Part shown: positions 8,169 through 17,240 of the stretch, piece by piece
How the letters are laid out: each line of letters opens with the position of its first letter
How positions within the stretch are numbered: position 1 is the first letter of the stretch
Source: a virus
IMG/VR virus record: IMGVR_UViG_3300028393_000019
Location: 186,001-250,000 of that record
Direction: 5' to 3' (one strand)
DNA: 64,000 nt
Made by a program: the position numbers and the translations under genes
Notes under the pieces: model-generated
What the model was told of the DNA's origin: nothing
What the model saw: only the letters and a program-made list of their open reading frames with translations
The model's database searches: none

Positions 8169-9057
8169 GGTAACTAGTCGCTGGCCTCATCAGAACTCTG
8201 TCAAGATTGAATGGAATCTTGGAAAACGTTGCAACTACGATTGCAGTTATTGCCCGAGTGAGATACACGACAACTCCAGTCAGCATACTGACATAGAAAT
8301 ACTTAAGAGTTCTGTGGATCAATTAATGAAACTAGGAAAACCTATTCGTATTAGTTTTACAGGAGGCGAGCCTACTGTGCATCCCAAGTTCGAAGAGTTG
8401 GTGAACTACTGTAAGAATCAAGGCGTAAGTTGGGTGAGCGTTACTACCAATGGCACACGCAAAGATGATTGGTATGCTAATCTACGTGCAGATCAGATTG
8501 TGTTTAGTGTACACATGGAGTACGATGTCCGACGAGTTTTAAATACAATCGTAAATGTTAACGAATACTTTGCAGGAAAAGTAATGGTACATGTCATGGC
8601 GCATCAGGATCATATGAAGCGCACTAGATATATTGCAGGTGCATTGGCCGCAAGTGCTGTTCCACACGCTGTCCGTAGAGTACGTTGGACACAAGGTGAT
8701 CATGATCTGTTTGACGATATGCGGTATGGAGCGGACGACCTAGCATGGGTCAAAGAATACGAGACCACTGTAGAAGGTAATTGTATCATTGATGATACTA
8801 AAAAGATGCATGCCAACGATGTTATTAAACTGCATCTAAACAAGTACAAAGATTGGACTTGTAACGCAGGTATAGAAAGTCTAATGATAAATTGGGATGG
8901 CGATGTACACAGAGCCACTTGTAGAGTTGGCGGTAGTTTGGGCAATATTTATGATGGTAGTTTTGTTGTGCCTAGTCAACCTGTAGTTTGTGATCGTAAC
9001 TTCTGTACCTGTGCGGCAGACATTCCACTTACAAAATATGCGTCTAACAAATCTTAA
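8161..9057 (+). CDS. Radical SAM/SPASM-like enzyme, 298 aa
   Basis: Radical-SAM enzyme with CNYDCSYC (C24, C28, C31) and FTGGEPT. The C-terminal part has an auxiliary-cluster pattern: CNAGIESLMINWDGDVHRATC followed by CDRNFCTC. Such SPASM/twitch architecture is known from peptide-modifying enzymes (RiPP maturases) but is not proof. The genes at 9834-10820 and 32004-32960 share the same C-terminal pattern (CN.GY.S..I...G......C...G...) and form one family. It overlaps the previous gene by 8 bases. Confidence 0.85.
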   Translation: MLKVTSRWPHQNSVKIEWNLGKRCNYDCSYCPSEIHDNSSQHTDIEILKSSVDQLMKLGKPIRISFTGGEPTVHPKFEELVNYCKNQGVSWVSVTTNGTRKDDWYANLRADQIVFSVHMEYDVRRVLNTIVNVNEYFAGKVMVHVMAHQDHMKRTRYIAGALAASAVPHAVRRVRWTQGDHDLFDDMRYGADDLAWVKEYETTVEGNCIIDDTKKMHANDVIKLHLNKYKDWTCNAGIESLMINWDGDVHRATCRVGGSLGNIYDGSFVVPSQPVVCDRNFCTCAADIPLTKYASNKS

Positions 9058-9847
9058 TCCTTCTAAGTACAAAAGGTTCTTTGCCTTTGGTTGTAGTTTT
9101 ACGAAATATTCATGGCCAACTTGGGCAGATATTATAGGCCAAGATGTGCCTGTTTATCAAAATTGGGCTACACCCGGTGCTGGCAATCATTATATATTTA
9201 ATAGCATTATGGAAGCCGATGCACGATATAAATTTAATAACAATGACTTAGTGATAGTAATGTGGAGTTGTAAAGAGCGAGAAGATCGATACTCTAATAA
9301 CAAATGGCTGAGTGACACAAATTTATCACAAGAAAAAACTTACGGTAAAAAATGGGTTAAAAACTTTGGTACAGATTTGCGCGGCTTTCTAATTAGAGAT
9401 CTCGGTTACATAGCAGGAGCACAAAGTACAATACAAAAAGCTAGTTGGGAACAGTTTTGTCTGAACCCGTTAACAAACATCGATGATACTAAAGCAGTAT
9501 TAGATGGAGTTGACTTAGATTCTATTACTGAAGAGATTGGAAGAGAATATTGGATTAAGGCATTTGATAAACTATGCACCGGCAGTGATATTGATCCATA
9601 CCTTGATAATGCAGATGTTATAGAAACTTATAAGGATTTATTTTTAAATATTAACAAATCGCTTGAAGGTAGATGGACTTTTGAGTATGTTAAAAATCGT
9701 GTAGCACCAAACAATGATAACCATCCCACTCCTTTAGAAGCATTGGAATTTTTAAATAATGTATGGCCTGGCAATTCGTTAAGTATTGAAGCACAGAACC
9801 ATGCAAGACAATGGAACGTTAATCATTCGTTAATTACAAGACTTTAG
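9038..9847 (+). CDS. SGNH hydrolase-like protein
   Basis: FFAFGCSFTKYSWPTWADII near the N-terminus is a GDSL/SGNH-type block I in which Cys replaces Asp (GCS), a form often seen in phage proteins; block V is suggested by NDNHPTPLEALEFL. The substrate is unknown; SGNH enzymes act on acyl, acetyl or sugar esters. I chose the ATG at 9038 (inside the last codons of the previous gene) because it places block I near the N-terminus. The 3' end overlaps the leftward gene by 14 bases. Three other SGNH-like genes are in the window (16476, 19532, 38467). Confidence 0.7.
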   Translation: MRLTNLNPSKYKRFFAFGCSFTKYSWPTWADIIGQDVPVYQNWATPGAGNHYIFNSIMEADARYKFNNNDLVIVMWSCKEREDRYSNNKWLSDTNLSQEKTYGKKWVKNFGTDLRGFLIRDLGYIAGAQSTIQKASWEQFCLNPLTNIDDTKAVLDGVDLDSITEEIGREYWIKAFDKLCTGSDIDPYLDNADVIETYKDLFLNINKSLEGRWTFEYVKNRVAPNNDNHPTPLEALEFLNNVWPGNSLSIEAQNHARQWNVNHSLITRL

Positions 9848-10820
9848 ATTTAGTAATATGAGTATCCGATTGACAACTACAATAATTTAATGGACAAATG
9901 ATTTGCTCTGGGGTAACATCTGCATCAAACCCTTCACTAAAAAGATTTAAAGTTTTGCCACCAAATGCGTTTAATTGGCAAGATCCTGCTAGTAAATCTC
10001 CGGACGCATTTATACTAATAGATTCGTAACCAACATTACATTTCCAGTCTTTAAATTTATTCCATCCATTAGTTATTAGTGTATGTGGACGAGCAGTTAC
10101 CGCAGTATCATCATTAAATAAAACAACACTTTCGTGAAATTTAATTTCATTTATTCTTTTAAATATCCAAGTACTGTCCGGTATGCGTTTAAGGCTGTTA
10201 TTAACATAATCAAACTGTTCTGGAGTATATACATCTATACCGTGTCCTGGAGCATCGATAATTTCTTTAGTTTGTATGTACCAAGGATGTTTACTAGTCA
10301 TCATTCGATCAACATAACTAATACATTTGTCCCATTGTTTGGCATCCATCAGCATTAACGCAGTTACTTTCAAACCTGCTTCAAATAATAAATCACCCAC
10401 AGCAATATGATGATCAATATCCACATACTCGCTATGACAACTAAGAACTGCATCATCAAAATACGCAGAATTATCATTCCACCATCTTAAAGTTCTCGAT
10501 GCGTTTGTAACAATAGTAATATAAACATCGTGACTTTCTTTAAGTTCTTTGCAAAATTGTTCTATGTGTGGCCACATAGTGGGCTCGCCACCGCCCGCTA
10601 TAGTAAGATGAAATTTCTGTTTATTGAGCTTCTTTGTATATGCATCAAATAATTTTTTAAAATTTTTAATTACTAAATCTACATTTTTTGGGTATCGATA
10701 ACGTTCATCATGCGATCCTGGAAAACAATAGCTACAATTAAAATTACAGATATCTGTAGGGAAGAATACAACCTTTACTAAGTTTGTTTCTTGTGTAGAA
10801 ATAACTTTAATAGGTATCAT
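9834..10820 (-). CDS. Radical SAM/SPASM-like enzyme, 328 aa
   Basis: The cluster motif CNFNCSYC (C25, C29, C32) follows a short N-terminus; AGGGEPTMWP is the AdoMet-binding GGE. The C-terminus repeats the auxiliary pattern seen at 8161 and 32004: CNVGYESISINASGDLLAGSC, then CPLNYCSC. Last gene of a leftward three-gene radical-SAM operon (13313 to 9834) in which consecutive genes overlap by 4-8 bases. Confidence 0.85.
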   Translation of the reverse strand: MIPIKVISTQETNLVKVVFFPTDICNFNCSYCFPGSHDERYRYPKNVDLVIKNFKKLFDAYTKKLNKQKFHLTIAGGGEPTMWPHIEQFCKELKESHDVYITIVTNASRTLRWWNDNSAYFDDAVLSCHSEYVDIDHHIAVGDLLFEAGLKVTALMLMDAKQWDKCISYVDRMMTSKHPWYIQTKEIIDAPGHGIDVYTPEQFDYVNNSLKRIPDSTWIFKRINEIKFHESVVLFNDDTAVTARPHTLITNGWNKFKDWKCNVGYESISINASGDLLAGSCQLNAFGGKTLNLFSEGFDADVTPEQIICPLNYCSCQSDTHITKSKVL

Positions 10821-12229
10821 AGTAGGTGTTCCAACTCAGGAAATACTTTCTTAGCCGTTAACTTGCGAATAGCATCCAAGTTAACAACATATTCTTTGAA
10901 ATCTGGCAGCAAGTGTGTATGGTCTTCTGCTTGTATAAATTTTAAAATAGCTTCCCAGCGTTTCCATCCGTAAGGATTATCTTTCCAGAAGTTGTCGTCC
11001 TGTCGGTAGTTGTCCCAAAGCCATTGTTTAAAGTCTGCAAACTGTTGCACGATTTCATCTTTGTCTGACTGTGGCAATATCCTAGCACTTAGAAATGTTG
11101 GAATATACAACAAGTGTAGGTTGATAATGCCACCGCCGGTTTCATAGTCGTCTAGTTTAAACTTATTAATTTTCTTAAAGCCTTGTGATAATTTCCATTT
11201 AGCAAAATCGATGATGTGTTTTACATTAAACACCTGTACTGCACATGCAATAGCACAGTGTATGGTATCAGGGGCATTGTCCATTAACCATAAACTACGT
11301 TCAATGTCGGCCCAGTCGGTAGGATATCGAATGTAATTGTTGCGTTCCATAACTGCATCTATACTAAAAGCATAACGTACTTGCTTGAACTGAGCCCATA
11401 CTGCAATAATATCTTCGTTGACAAATATACCATTGCTGTTGTATCGTAAACTAATGTTCTTAGCATAGCCGCGCTTGATAATTTCATCTAAAAATCTACG
11501 ATGCTCTTTTATCATCAAAGGCTCGCCACCGGCAAAGTATAATTGTGTTATGTTAGGAATCTGTTCAAAAACATCGTCCCAAAACTCTGGCTTTTCGTAC
11601 CACGTGTTATTGAATTCCTCTTTGTCAAAACCTACCTGCTTCAACACAATAGTACTTTTTGTTTTGGCAACTAGTTTATCATAATCTTGTAACCATCGAC
11701 TGCTGTCATGTGGACTGCACATGACACATTTTAAATTGCAAGTGTGTCCAAGTCTCAAGTCTAGATATCGGATAATAGGAGGCACAGCTCCAGTAGCATC
11801 GGTGTCAGCTACAAGTTTATTAAAATCAAGGCCGTCATGATTCCACTCGTACATTTCCCATAAGCGTTTGCTTACAACACCGTTGGACTCTTCTTCAAAG
11901 CACTTTGTACAGCTGGCAGGTATCTTGCCTTCTAACATGGTTAACCTTACACTGCGCATGTATTGATTATTGAATGCCTCTAATGGTGTTTCACGTCCAA
12001 AGTTTGCAGGTTTGCCATCTTCTTTCTTAACTAGTCCCACTTCGTGATCACCTGTTGACGCTCCACTGGCATTAGTTACACAGCATAATCTAGCATCACC
12101 ATTCGGTCGGGTAGCTACATGTATCCAGGGCAATGCACAAAAACTATAGCTACCTGTTTTTTGTTTTATAAGTTGTTGACCTGCTCCGATACGTGTATGT
12201 TCAGGTTGTAGCCAATATATGTTATTCAT
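10817..12229 (-). CDS. Radical SAM protein with N-terminal twitch domain, 470 aa
   Basis: Core motif CNLKCVMC (C164, C168, C171) with FAGGEPLM downstream. The N-terminal Cys set (FCALPW at C31, LCC at C49/C50, CTKCF at C107/C110) matches that of 6864-8168 and 46760-48121, so this is the second N-twitch radical-SAM paralogue. Middle gene of the leftward operon, overlapping its neighbours by 8 and 4 bases. The reaction is unknown; members of this family are common in phages and in surface-polysaccharide clusters, but I know of no established substrate. Confidence 0.85.
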   Translation of the reverse strand: MNNIYWLQPEHTRIGAGQQLIKQKTGSYSFCALPWIHVATRPNGDARLCCVTNASGASTGDHEVGLVKKEDGKPANFGRETPLEAFNNQYMRSVRLTMLEGKIPASCTKCFEEESNGVVSKRLWEMYEWNHDGLDFNKLVADTDATGAVPPIIRYLDLRLGHTCNLKCVMCSPHDSSRWLQDYDKLVAKTKSTIVLKQVGFDKEEFNNTWYEKPEFWDDVFEQIPNITQLYFAGGEPLMIKEHRRFLDEIIKRGYAKNISLRYNSNGIFVNEDIIAVWAQFKQVRYAFSIDAVMERNNYIRYPTDWADIERSLWLMDNAPDTIHCAIACAVQVFNVKHIIDFAKWKLSQGFKKINKFKLDDYETGGGIINLHLLYIPTFLSARILPQSDKDEIVQQFADFKQWLWDNYRQDDNFWKDNPYGWKRWEAILKFIQAEDHTHLLPDFKEYVVNLDAIRKLTAKKVFPELEHLL

Positions 12230-13313
12230 TAAACTCTCTAAGTTCTAAAAATTGATCTCTGCACTGGCTGACTTCTACTTCTGGAAATTTACCACATACC
12301 CTAGCGCACATTAGGATAGATTTGTCTTCAAATCTTTTGTTCCACATAGTTTGCCATGTTTCACTATCGACAATTTCTTGCATAGTATGGATTCGTAGAT
12401 CCAGCCCATCTATCCCGCCAAACTCTGTAATTGCCGTCAACAGTGAAGCTGTACTGTCGTTCATAAAATTATACACTAACTTGTCCGGAGTGGCGTATTG
12501 ATACGGCACACTGGCTAGGAAACAACAAGGCCATAGGTGCCCTTGTGCATCTATGTATATACTGCGTTCATCTTCTACTTGACAACTGATAGTGGCAGTC
12601 TTGATAACTTCTCTATAGTTTTCTACGGTCTTGCGATCAATAAAGGCGATCTTTTGCTCTCCAGGCGGCAATAGAGTATGCGTTACCGTGCCATCCTTAC
12701 CAAATACTTTAAATTCTTTGCTACCAATAAATCTACTAGTTTGCTTTTCGTGAAAACTTTCAAATCCCAAATCGTTAGCCATTTGTCTGCAAGTTTCTAA
12801 TTGATGCTCGTTATGTTGGAATGTAATAAAGTTCCAACGTGCTCTTCCGCCTGCCTCGATAAATGCTTGAGCATTGCGTATGATCATATCAAAGTCTGTA
12901 CCCACACGATATAAACTGTGTGTATCTGCTAGTCCATCGATCCCAAACAATACCAAATGATTCTTTGGCAATACCTGAGCAAGCTCTTGCCACCACTTGA
13001 CTGTCCTAGCACTGGCATTGGTATGTATGTGAATGTCAATTTTGGGATTCTCTGCCACAGTGTATCTGAGCATGGGGATCAAATCATTGTTCATAATTGG
13101 ATCACCAAAATTGCCACACATAGAGATACTACCTAATTGTGCTAGTAGACTAGGAATCATAGTATTCTTATAAAACTCTAAATCCATATTTCGTTCTATC
13201 AAATTTGGATTAGTCAATCCGCCGTGGTTATTCCTAGCACACATTGGGCATGATGCTTGGCATAGAGTTGATATCTCTAGGTGTATTTGACGAATCTCAT
13301 TATATTTGTACAT
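12222..13313 (-). CDS. Radical SAM/SPASM enzyme, 363 aa
   Basis: Radical-SAM motif CQASCPMC (C18, C22, C25) at the very N-terminus, CGNFGDPI in place of the usual GGEP, and a C-terminal SPASM-like set (SCQVEDERSIYIDAQG, PCCFLA, CARVCGK). First gene of the leftward three-enzyme operon. A TGTAAATA motif lies 27 bases upstream on the minus strand (13341-13348), inside the start of the divergent gene. The altered GGE motif separates it from the other radical-SAM proteins here. Confidence 0.83.
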   Translation of the reverse strand: MYKYNEIRQIHLEISTLCQASCPMCARNNHGGLTNPNLIERNMDLEFYKNTMIPSLLAQLGSISMCGNFGDPIMNNDLIPMLRYTVAENPKIDIHIHTNASARTVKWWQELAQVLPKNHLVLFGIDGLADTHSLYRVGTDFDMIIRNAQAFIEAGGRARWNFITFQHNEHQLETCRQMANDLGFESFHEKQTSRFIGSKEFKVFGKDGTVTHTLLPPGEQKIAFIDRKTVENYREVIKTATISCQVEDERSIYIDAQGHLWPCCFLASVPYQYATPDKLVYNFMNDSTASLLTAITEFGGIDGLDLRIHTMQEIVDSETWQTMWNKRFEDKSILMCARVCGKFPEVEVSQCRDQFLELREFNE

Positions 13314-13325
13314 GTGTGCAGGGTG

Positions 13326-13348
13326 GTTAAATATACCATGTATTTACA
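13326..13348. promoter_or_regulatory. Divergent late-type promoter motifs
   Basis: GTTAAATA on the plus strand (13326-13333) lies 4 bases before the ATG at 13338, so that transcript should be leaderless. TGTAAATA on the minus strand (13341-13348) lies 27 bases before the ATG at 13313 and overlaps the first codons of the rightward gene. Confidence 0.45.
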
Positions 13349-14483
13349 AAAACAAGATATTGCCTACTGCATTATAGACAACACTAATACTTACTCGTCA
13401 AATTGGGTTAAGTCATTAATGATCAACCAGGCCGACTATACTGTCACTAACATAGTGTCAAAAGGCTACAAGGTATTTTGGGAAACAAATGAAGACCGCG
13501 TGTTAAAACAAGTGGCAGATTTGGGATATAAACTTGCCATAGTGTTTAGCACAGGAACTGAATTTATCAATGGTGATGATTTCTTTGATCAAATACAAGT
13601 AAAAGCACTGGCTGACTTTTTCATTGCAGGCCATGTACTAGACAGAGCCGATGCCTATTACGAACTGCATCACCAGTGCTACGCAATCAATTTAAAAATG
13701 TATGCAACATTGGGATATCCTACTATTGGTAAATTTGAGCCCGGTAGACAACATACTGAATTCGAACCGTTGCGTAGTCAAGAAACATTCCATGATGCAC
13801 ACACTCCATTCTGGGTCAAACCTGGTACTAAAGAAAAATTGTATCAGCATTGCTGTCATGGCTGGAACATATTACGAACAGCATTTGAAAACAACTTGCC
13901 TGTAATAGTATTTGATACGCCTATTAGAAATTCTAAGAAACATTTTTATCCAGAAAATTTACAAGAGTTTTACAAACATTTGCCCTGGGCATATAAGCGA
14001 CAAGACTTTTGTCAAAATGAATTTATACACACTGAAAGCACAGATACTGCTTTGCCCAAGTTGACAAATATTTTGCAAGTGTTTACTCCCGCAAGTGGCA
14101 CAGCATGGACAGAAATAATTCATAAGACAGAACCTGTTAGTGTAGTATTTTATGACTACAGCGACAAAGCATTAGAATACTGGAAATCGCATGCTCCGCA
14201 GTTAGATAACGTTACATATTCATTTGCTAAAATAAATCTGTTACACGATGAGCTAGTGCTGTCTAGATATCTCGATACTAGCATCAAAGAAACATTTATT
14301 AATTTGACAAATGTATTTGCATACGAAGGCACTGCTTTTTTTAATAGTTTAGGTTATAGGACCATTCGAGAAAAACAATTAATAGATAATATTAAACAAG
14401 TTTTACCTGATGCTGTTATCTATCAGTCAGTTACAGCTAGTACAGGATTTGACAACACTCCACCGTGGCATACATATGATTGA
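13338..14483 (+). CDS. Hypothetical protein, 381 aa
   Basis: Not recognised. The middle of the protein (FIAGHVLDRADAYYELHHQC and following) is rich in His, Tyr and Trp; the C-terminal third (VSVVFYDYSDKALEYW) could be a Rossmann-like strand-turn-helix, perhaps methyltransferase-related, but no AdoMet motif is clear. The frame is open from 13281, but the ATG at 13338 is preferred because it is placed 4 bases after the octamer GTTAAATA. First gene of a rightward run that includes many oxygenases. Confidence 0.6.
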   Translation: MYLQKQDIAYCIIDNTNTYSSNWVKSLMINQADYTVTNIVSKGYKVFWETNEDRVLKQVADLGYKLAIVFSTGTEFINGDDFFDQIQVKALADFFIAGHVLDRADAYYELHHQCYAINLKMYATLGYPTIGKFEPGRQHTEFEPLRSQETFHDAHTPFWVKPGTKEKLYQHCCHGWNILRTAFENNLPVIVFDTPIRNSKKHFYPENLQEFYKHLPWAYKRQDFCQNEFIHTESTDTALPKLTNILQVFTPASGTAWTEIIHKTEPVSVVFYDYSDKALEYWKSHAPQLDNVTYSFAKINLLHDELVLSRYLDTSIKETFINLTNVFAYEGTAFFNSLGYRTIREKQLIDNIKQVLPDAVIYQSVTASTGFDNTPPWHTYD

Positions 14484-15216
14484 TCAAGAAACATTAGACT
14501 TTTATAACCGCAACAAAAATCTCATTTGGGAGTTGCCGCCTATTCCATATAATCTTACAACTGATTACGAAATAGCCTATTGGGCTATGCACAATCCTAA
14601 AATAGGATGGATTGAACTAGATTTAAATTTAGACTTACCGGCCTGGAAAGCAGACTGTCGAGTAGCCAATGACTATTTTGTAGATCATCGAGGTCTAGAT
14701 CACCCCGGATGGAATAGCTGTTGCATACACGGGATAGATGTAGATAAAACAGGTAGCTACGATACATACGGTTATACTGATGAATCGCAAGTAAATTATC
14801 ACTGGACAGAACTAGCAGACAAAGTGCCAACTATTGCAAATTTCTGGCGCAACTTTCCAGTAGAGCAATATCGTAGAATACGCTTTATGGAGTTAGAGCC
14901 TAGAGGATATATTGCGCCACACAGTGACAACCCAGGCAACGTTGATGCACTAGAGCACGGCGCACCCTTAAACATAGCAGTTATTCACCCTAGTAATTGT
15001 CACATGGTTTTGGAAGGATTTGGAACTGTTCCTTGGGCAGAAGGGAAAGCGTTTATTGTTAATATTAGAAATCGTCATAGCGTGATAAATTTTAGCAATC
15101 AGCAACGTATACACGTTATAGGGCATGGAAAATACGGTAGTAGGCTAGCTGATTTTTGCAGTCTAGTAGCAAATAATTACAAGAAAAACTTTGATAAATA
15201 CCATGATAGGAGTTGA
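14476..15216 (+). CDS. Fe(II)/2OG oxygenase, Asp/Asn-hydroxylase-like
   Basis: A good match to the aspartyl/asparaginyl beta-hydroxylase-type core: PRGYIAPHSDNPGN (H149, D151), LNIAVIHPSNCHMV, then NRHSVINFSNQQRIHVIGHG (H201, R211). 246 aa. The ATG at 14476 overlaps the end of the previous gene by 8 bases; a frame extending upstream to 14410 lies wholly inside that gene and is not needed. Confidence 0.8.
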   Translation: MIDQETLDFYNRNKNLIWELPPIPYNLTTDYEIAYWAMHNPKIGWIELDLNLDLPAWKADCRVANDYFVDHRGLDHPGWNSCCIHGIDVDKTGSYDTYGYTDESQVNYHWTELADKVPTIANFWRNFPVEQYRRIRFMELEPRGYIAPHSDNPGNVDALEHGAPLNIAVIHPSNCHMVLEGFGTVPWAEGKAFIVNIRNRHSVINFSNQQRIHVIGHGKYGSRLADFCSLVANNYKKNFDKYHDRS

Positions 15217-15218
15217 AC

Positions 15219-15911
15219 ATGACAACATTTACTGAAACAGATATTAAAAAAGCTATTATAAAAAGCCAGCATTGCCAGCGTAATTGGGATTTAACTAAAG
15301 AAATTCCCGAAGAACATTTAGAGTTACTAAAGACCTCAGTTACACAAGCCCCAAGTTTGCAGAATGTAGCATTTTATAGAGTACACTGGATTCAGGATCG
15401 TGAAACTATTGAGAAAGTTCACGCTTGTACACACGGTGCTCCTTACAAAAATACCGAGAAGGGCAAAATGGTTGATCCACATCCTAGAGAAGATGATCAT
15501 CTTTACGAAATGGGAGATACTACCCAACCACAGACACTTGCTAATTTAGTAGTAGTGTTTGAAAAATATTTCAACCCAGAAGAATATTTTAAAGAAAAAA
15601 GAATCTTTAATACATCGTATGGCAGAACAGTAGAACATGGCGGAGAAGACTTTGATACAGTAACAGCACTAGGAATCGCATCTGGATACCTTAATTTAGT
15701 TTCTAGTTTATTGGGATATAAAACAGGATGCTGTATTAGCTTTAAACATTCTGAATTAAAAGAAGCATTAAACTTAGAAGGTGAACCATTACTTATTATG
15801 GGTGTAGGATTTAAAGATCCCGAAGTAAATCGTCGCTTACATCAAACTGACCACGATATAGTGTTCCCAACAAACCCAAGGCAAGAGGTTCCGGTTGTTG
15901 AGTACAAATAA
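15219..15911 (+). CDS. Nitroreductase-family flavoprotein
   Basis: FMN-dependent nitroreductase-like protein. The C-terminal half is diagnostic: ALGIASGYLNLVSSLLGYKTG and EPLLIMGVGFKDPEVNRR. An early Gln/Asn/Ser-rich stretch (TQAPSLQN) fits the FMN phosphate site. Members reduce nitro groups, enoyl or heterocyclic bonds; in biosynthetic loci they often oxidise azolines or reduce small intermediates. I chose the ATG at 15219 because AGGAG at 15208-15212 is spaced 6 bases from it. It lies between oxygenase genes in the same unit. Confidence 0.8.
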   Translation: MTTFTETDIKKAIIKSQHCQRNWDLTKEIPEEHLELLKTSVTQAPSLQNVAFYRVHWIQDRETIEKVHACTHGAPYKNTEKGKMVDPHPREDDHLYEMGDTTQPQTLANLVVVFEKYFNPEEYFKEKRIFNTSYGRTVEHGGEDFDTVTALGIASGYLNLVSSLLGYKTGCCISFKHSELKEALNLEGEPLLIMGVGFKDPEVNRRLHQTDHDIVFPTNPRQEVPVVEYK

Positions 15912-16479
15912 GTCTTATCACTCTCTAAATTTAAAAAACTGGGATAAGATAAAACAAAGATACTCGTCATACATTGCAGACGACATAACCGGTCAAGAGC
16001 TCATTATTTTTCAACAAGGTAATGAGGAACTTGACTGGTTAGAAGACAACATACTAGAAGATATCTGTAACTACACAGGTAAAGAACATAAAATAAAATT
16101 TGCCGCGCTTGGCGGCCTATGTGCTAACAATACTCTCAAAGAGCATATAGATGGTTTTTACCCTCCTCGACTAGGTTCGTCAAAATGGTCATTAAACATA
16201 CCAATTAAAAATTACGACAATTTTGAAATGCTCTGGTATGATGGTGACTATGAACATCAAGAAAGAACAGACCCCCCTGATTTAACTTCACCGTTAAAAG
16301 CAGATGAAATGCAGGTTATTAGGCCAAAATGGATTGGTGCCAAAAATCTTAAAGATTCCAGACTCATTAAAGGACCAACGATTGTCCAAATAAATATCCC
16401 ACACGTAGTACACAACTATAGCGATAGCACAAGGGTAGTACTTGCTGTAAGGTTTACACCCGACGTAGAAATAAAATGA
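15895..16479 (+). CDS. Fe(II)/2OG oxygenase-like protein, TTG start likely
   Basis: The core residues are EHIDGF (H84, D86), strands WSLNIPIKN and FEMLWYDGD, then IPHVVHNYSDSTRVVLAVRF (H173, R180). No ATG fits the N-terminus; tandem TTG codons at 15895 and 15898 overlap the previous gene's end. The start is therefore uncertain by a few residues. Stop and ATG of the next gene overlap (16476-16479). Confidence 0.72.
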   Translation: MLSTNKSYHSLNLKNWDKIKQRYSSYIADDITGQELIIFQQGNEELDWLEDNILEDICNYTGKEHKIKFAALGGLCANNTLKEHIDGFYPPRLGSSKWSLNIPIKNYDNFEMLWYDGDYEHQERTDPPDLTSPLKADEMQVIRPKWIGAKNLKDSRLIKGPTIVQINIPHVVHNYSDSTRVVLAVRFTPDVEIK

Positions 16480-17240
16480 AAACACTTTGGATATTTGGAG
16501 ATTCTTTTAGCACTAGTAGAGACCCTGACGAACATGTTGCTTGGTCTAATCTTCTTTCCAACAAATTAAACGCACAAGTTAAAATCATAGCCGAAGGTGG
16601 TAGCTCTATTGGATGGTTAATGTATCAATCATTTTTAATGAAAGATCAATTTAAAAAAGATGATTATGTTATCTTTCAAACGTCGACGCTAGTTAGAGCG
16701 TTCCTTAATAAAAATAAACCAGGAATGACAGAGTTTTGGAAAGATTGTCCTTATTGGAACTCCTTGAGCAAAAGAGAAAAAGACGGGTATGCCTTTCATG
16801 TGACAAATATTCACGATGAAGAAATATTGCAACAACAAATACAGCTCTGGATATGGGGGATGGCACACTACACCTCTCATTTAATTACTAAGCCTGTATT
16901 ATCTAGAGGATGGGATATTGGCCCGTTAGAAGTGCCGGAAGACTGGACATTAAGCCAAGGATTCTTATTAGATGCTAGCCTTGACGAATTTGATAAATCA
17001 AGAGATGAAAGCATAGACTGGATGTTGCGTGTAGGAGGTGATCCAAGGAACAATCACCTTAGCGAGGTCAATCATTACATACTTGCAGAAATGTATTATG
17101 ATGCGCTGGTAAACAACTCTGTTCCAGATTTTAAAAAATTAAAAACAAAACTGTACAAGACATATTCTGAATTAGGAAATGAAAATCAAATACGTAATGA
17201 TATAGAAGATGAAAGTTTTGGTAAACGTTGGATAGCATGA
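16476..17240 (+). CDS. SGNH/GDSL hydrolase-like protein
   Basis: Block I is clear at the N-terminus: LWIFGDSFSTS with the nucleophile Ser in GDSFS; a Gly-rich GGSSIG follows (block II) and NHLSEVNH near residue 195 fits the catalytic Asp/His block V. 254 aa. It is followed immediately by the oxygenase array (ATGA overlap). An esterase or acyltransferase acting on the same product as the oxygenases is plausible, by context only. Confidence 0.72.
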   Translation: MKTLWIFGDSFSTSRDPDEHVAWSNLLSNKLNAQVKIIAEGGSSIGWLMYQSFLMKDQFKKDDYVIFQTSTLVRAFLNKNKPGMTEFWKDCPYWNSLSKREKDGYAFHVTNIHDEEILQQQIQLWIWGMAHYTSHLITKPVLSRGWDIGPLEVPEDWTLSQGFLLDASLDEFDKSRDESIDWMLRVGGDPRNNHLSEVNHYILAEMYYDALVNNSVPDFKKLKTKLYKTYSELGNENQIRNDIEDESFGKRWIA

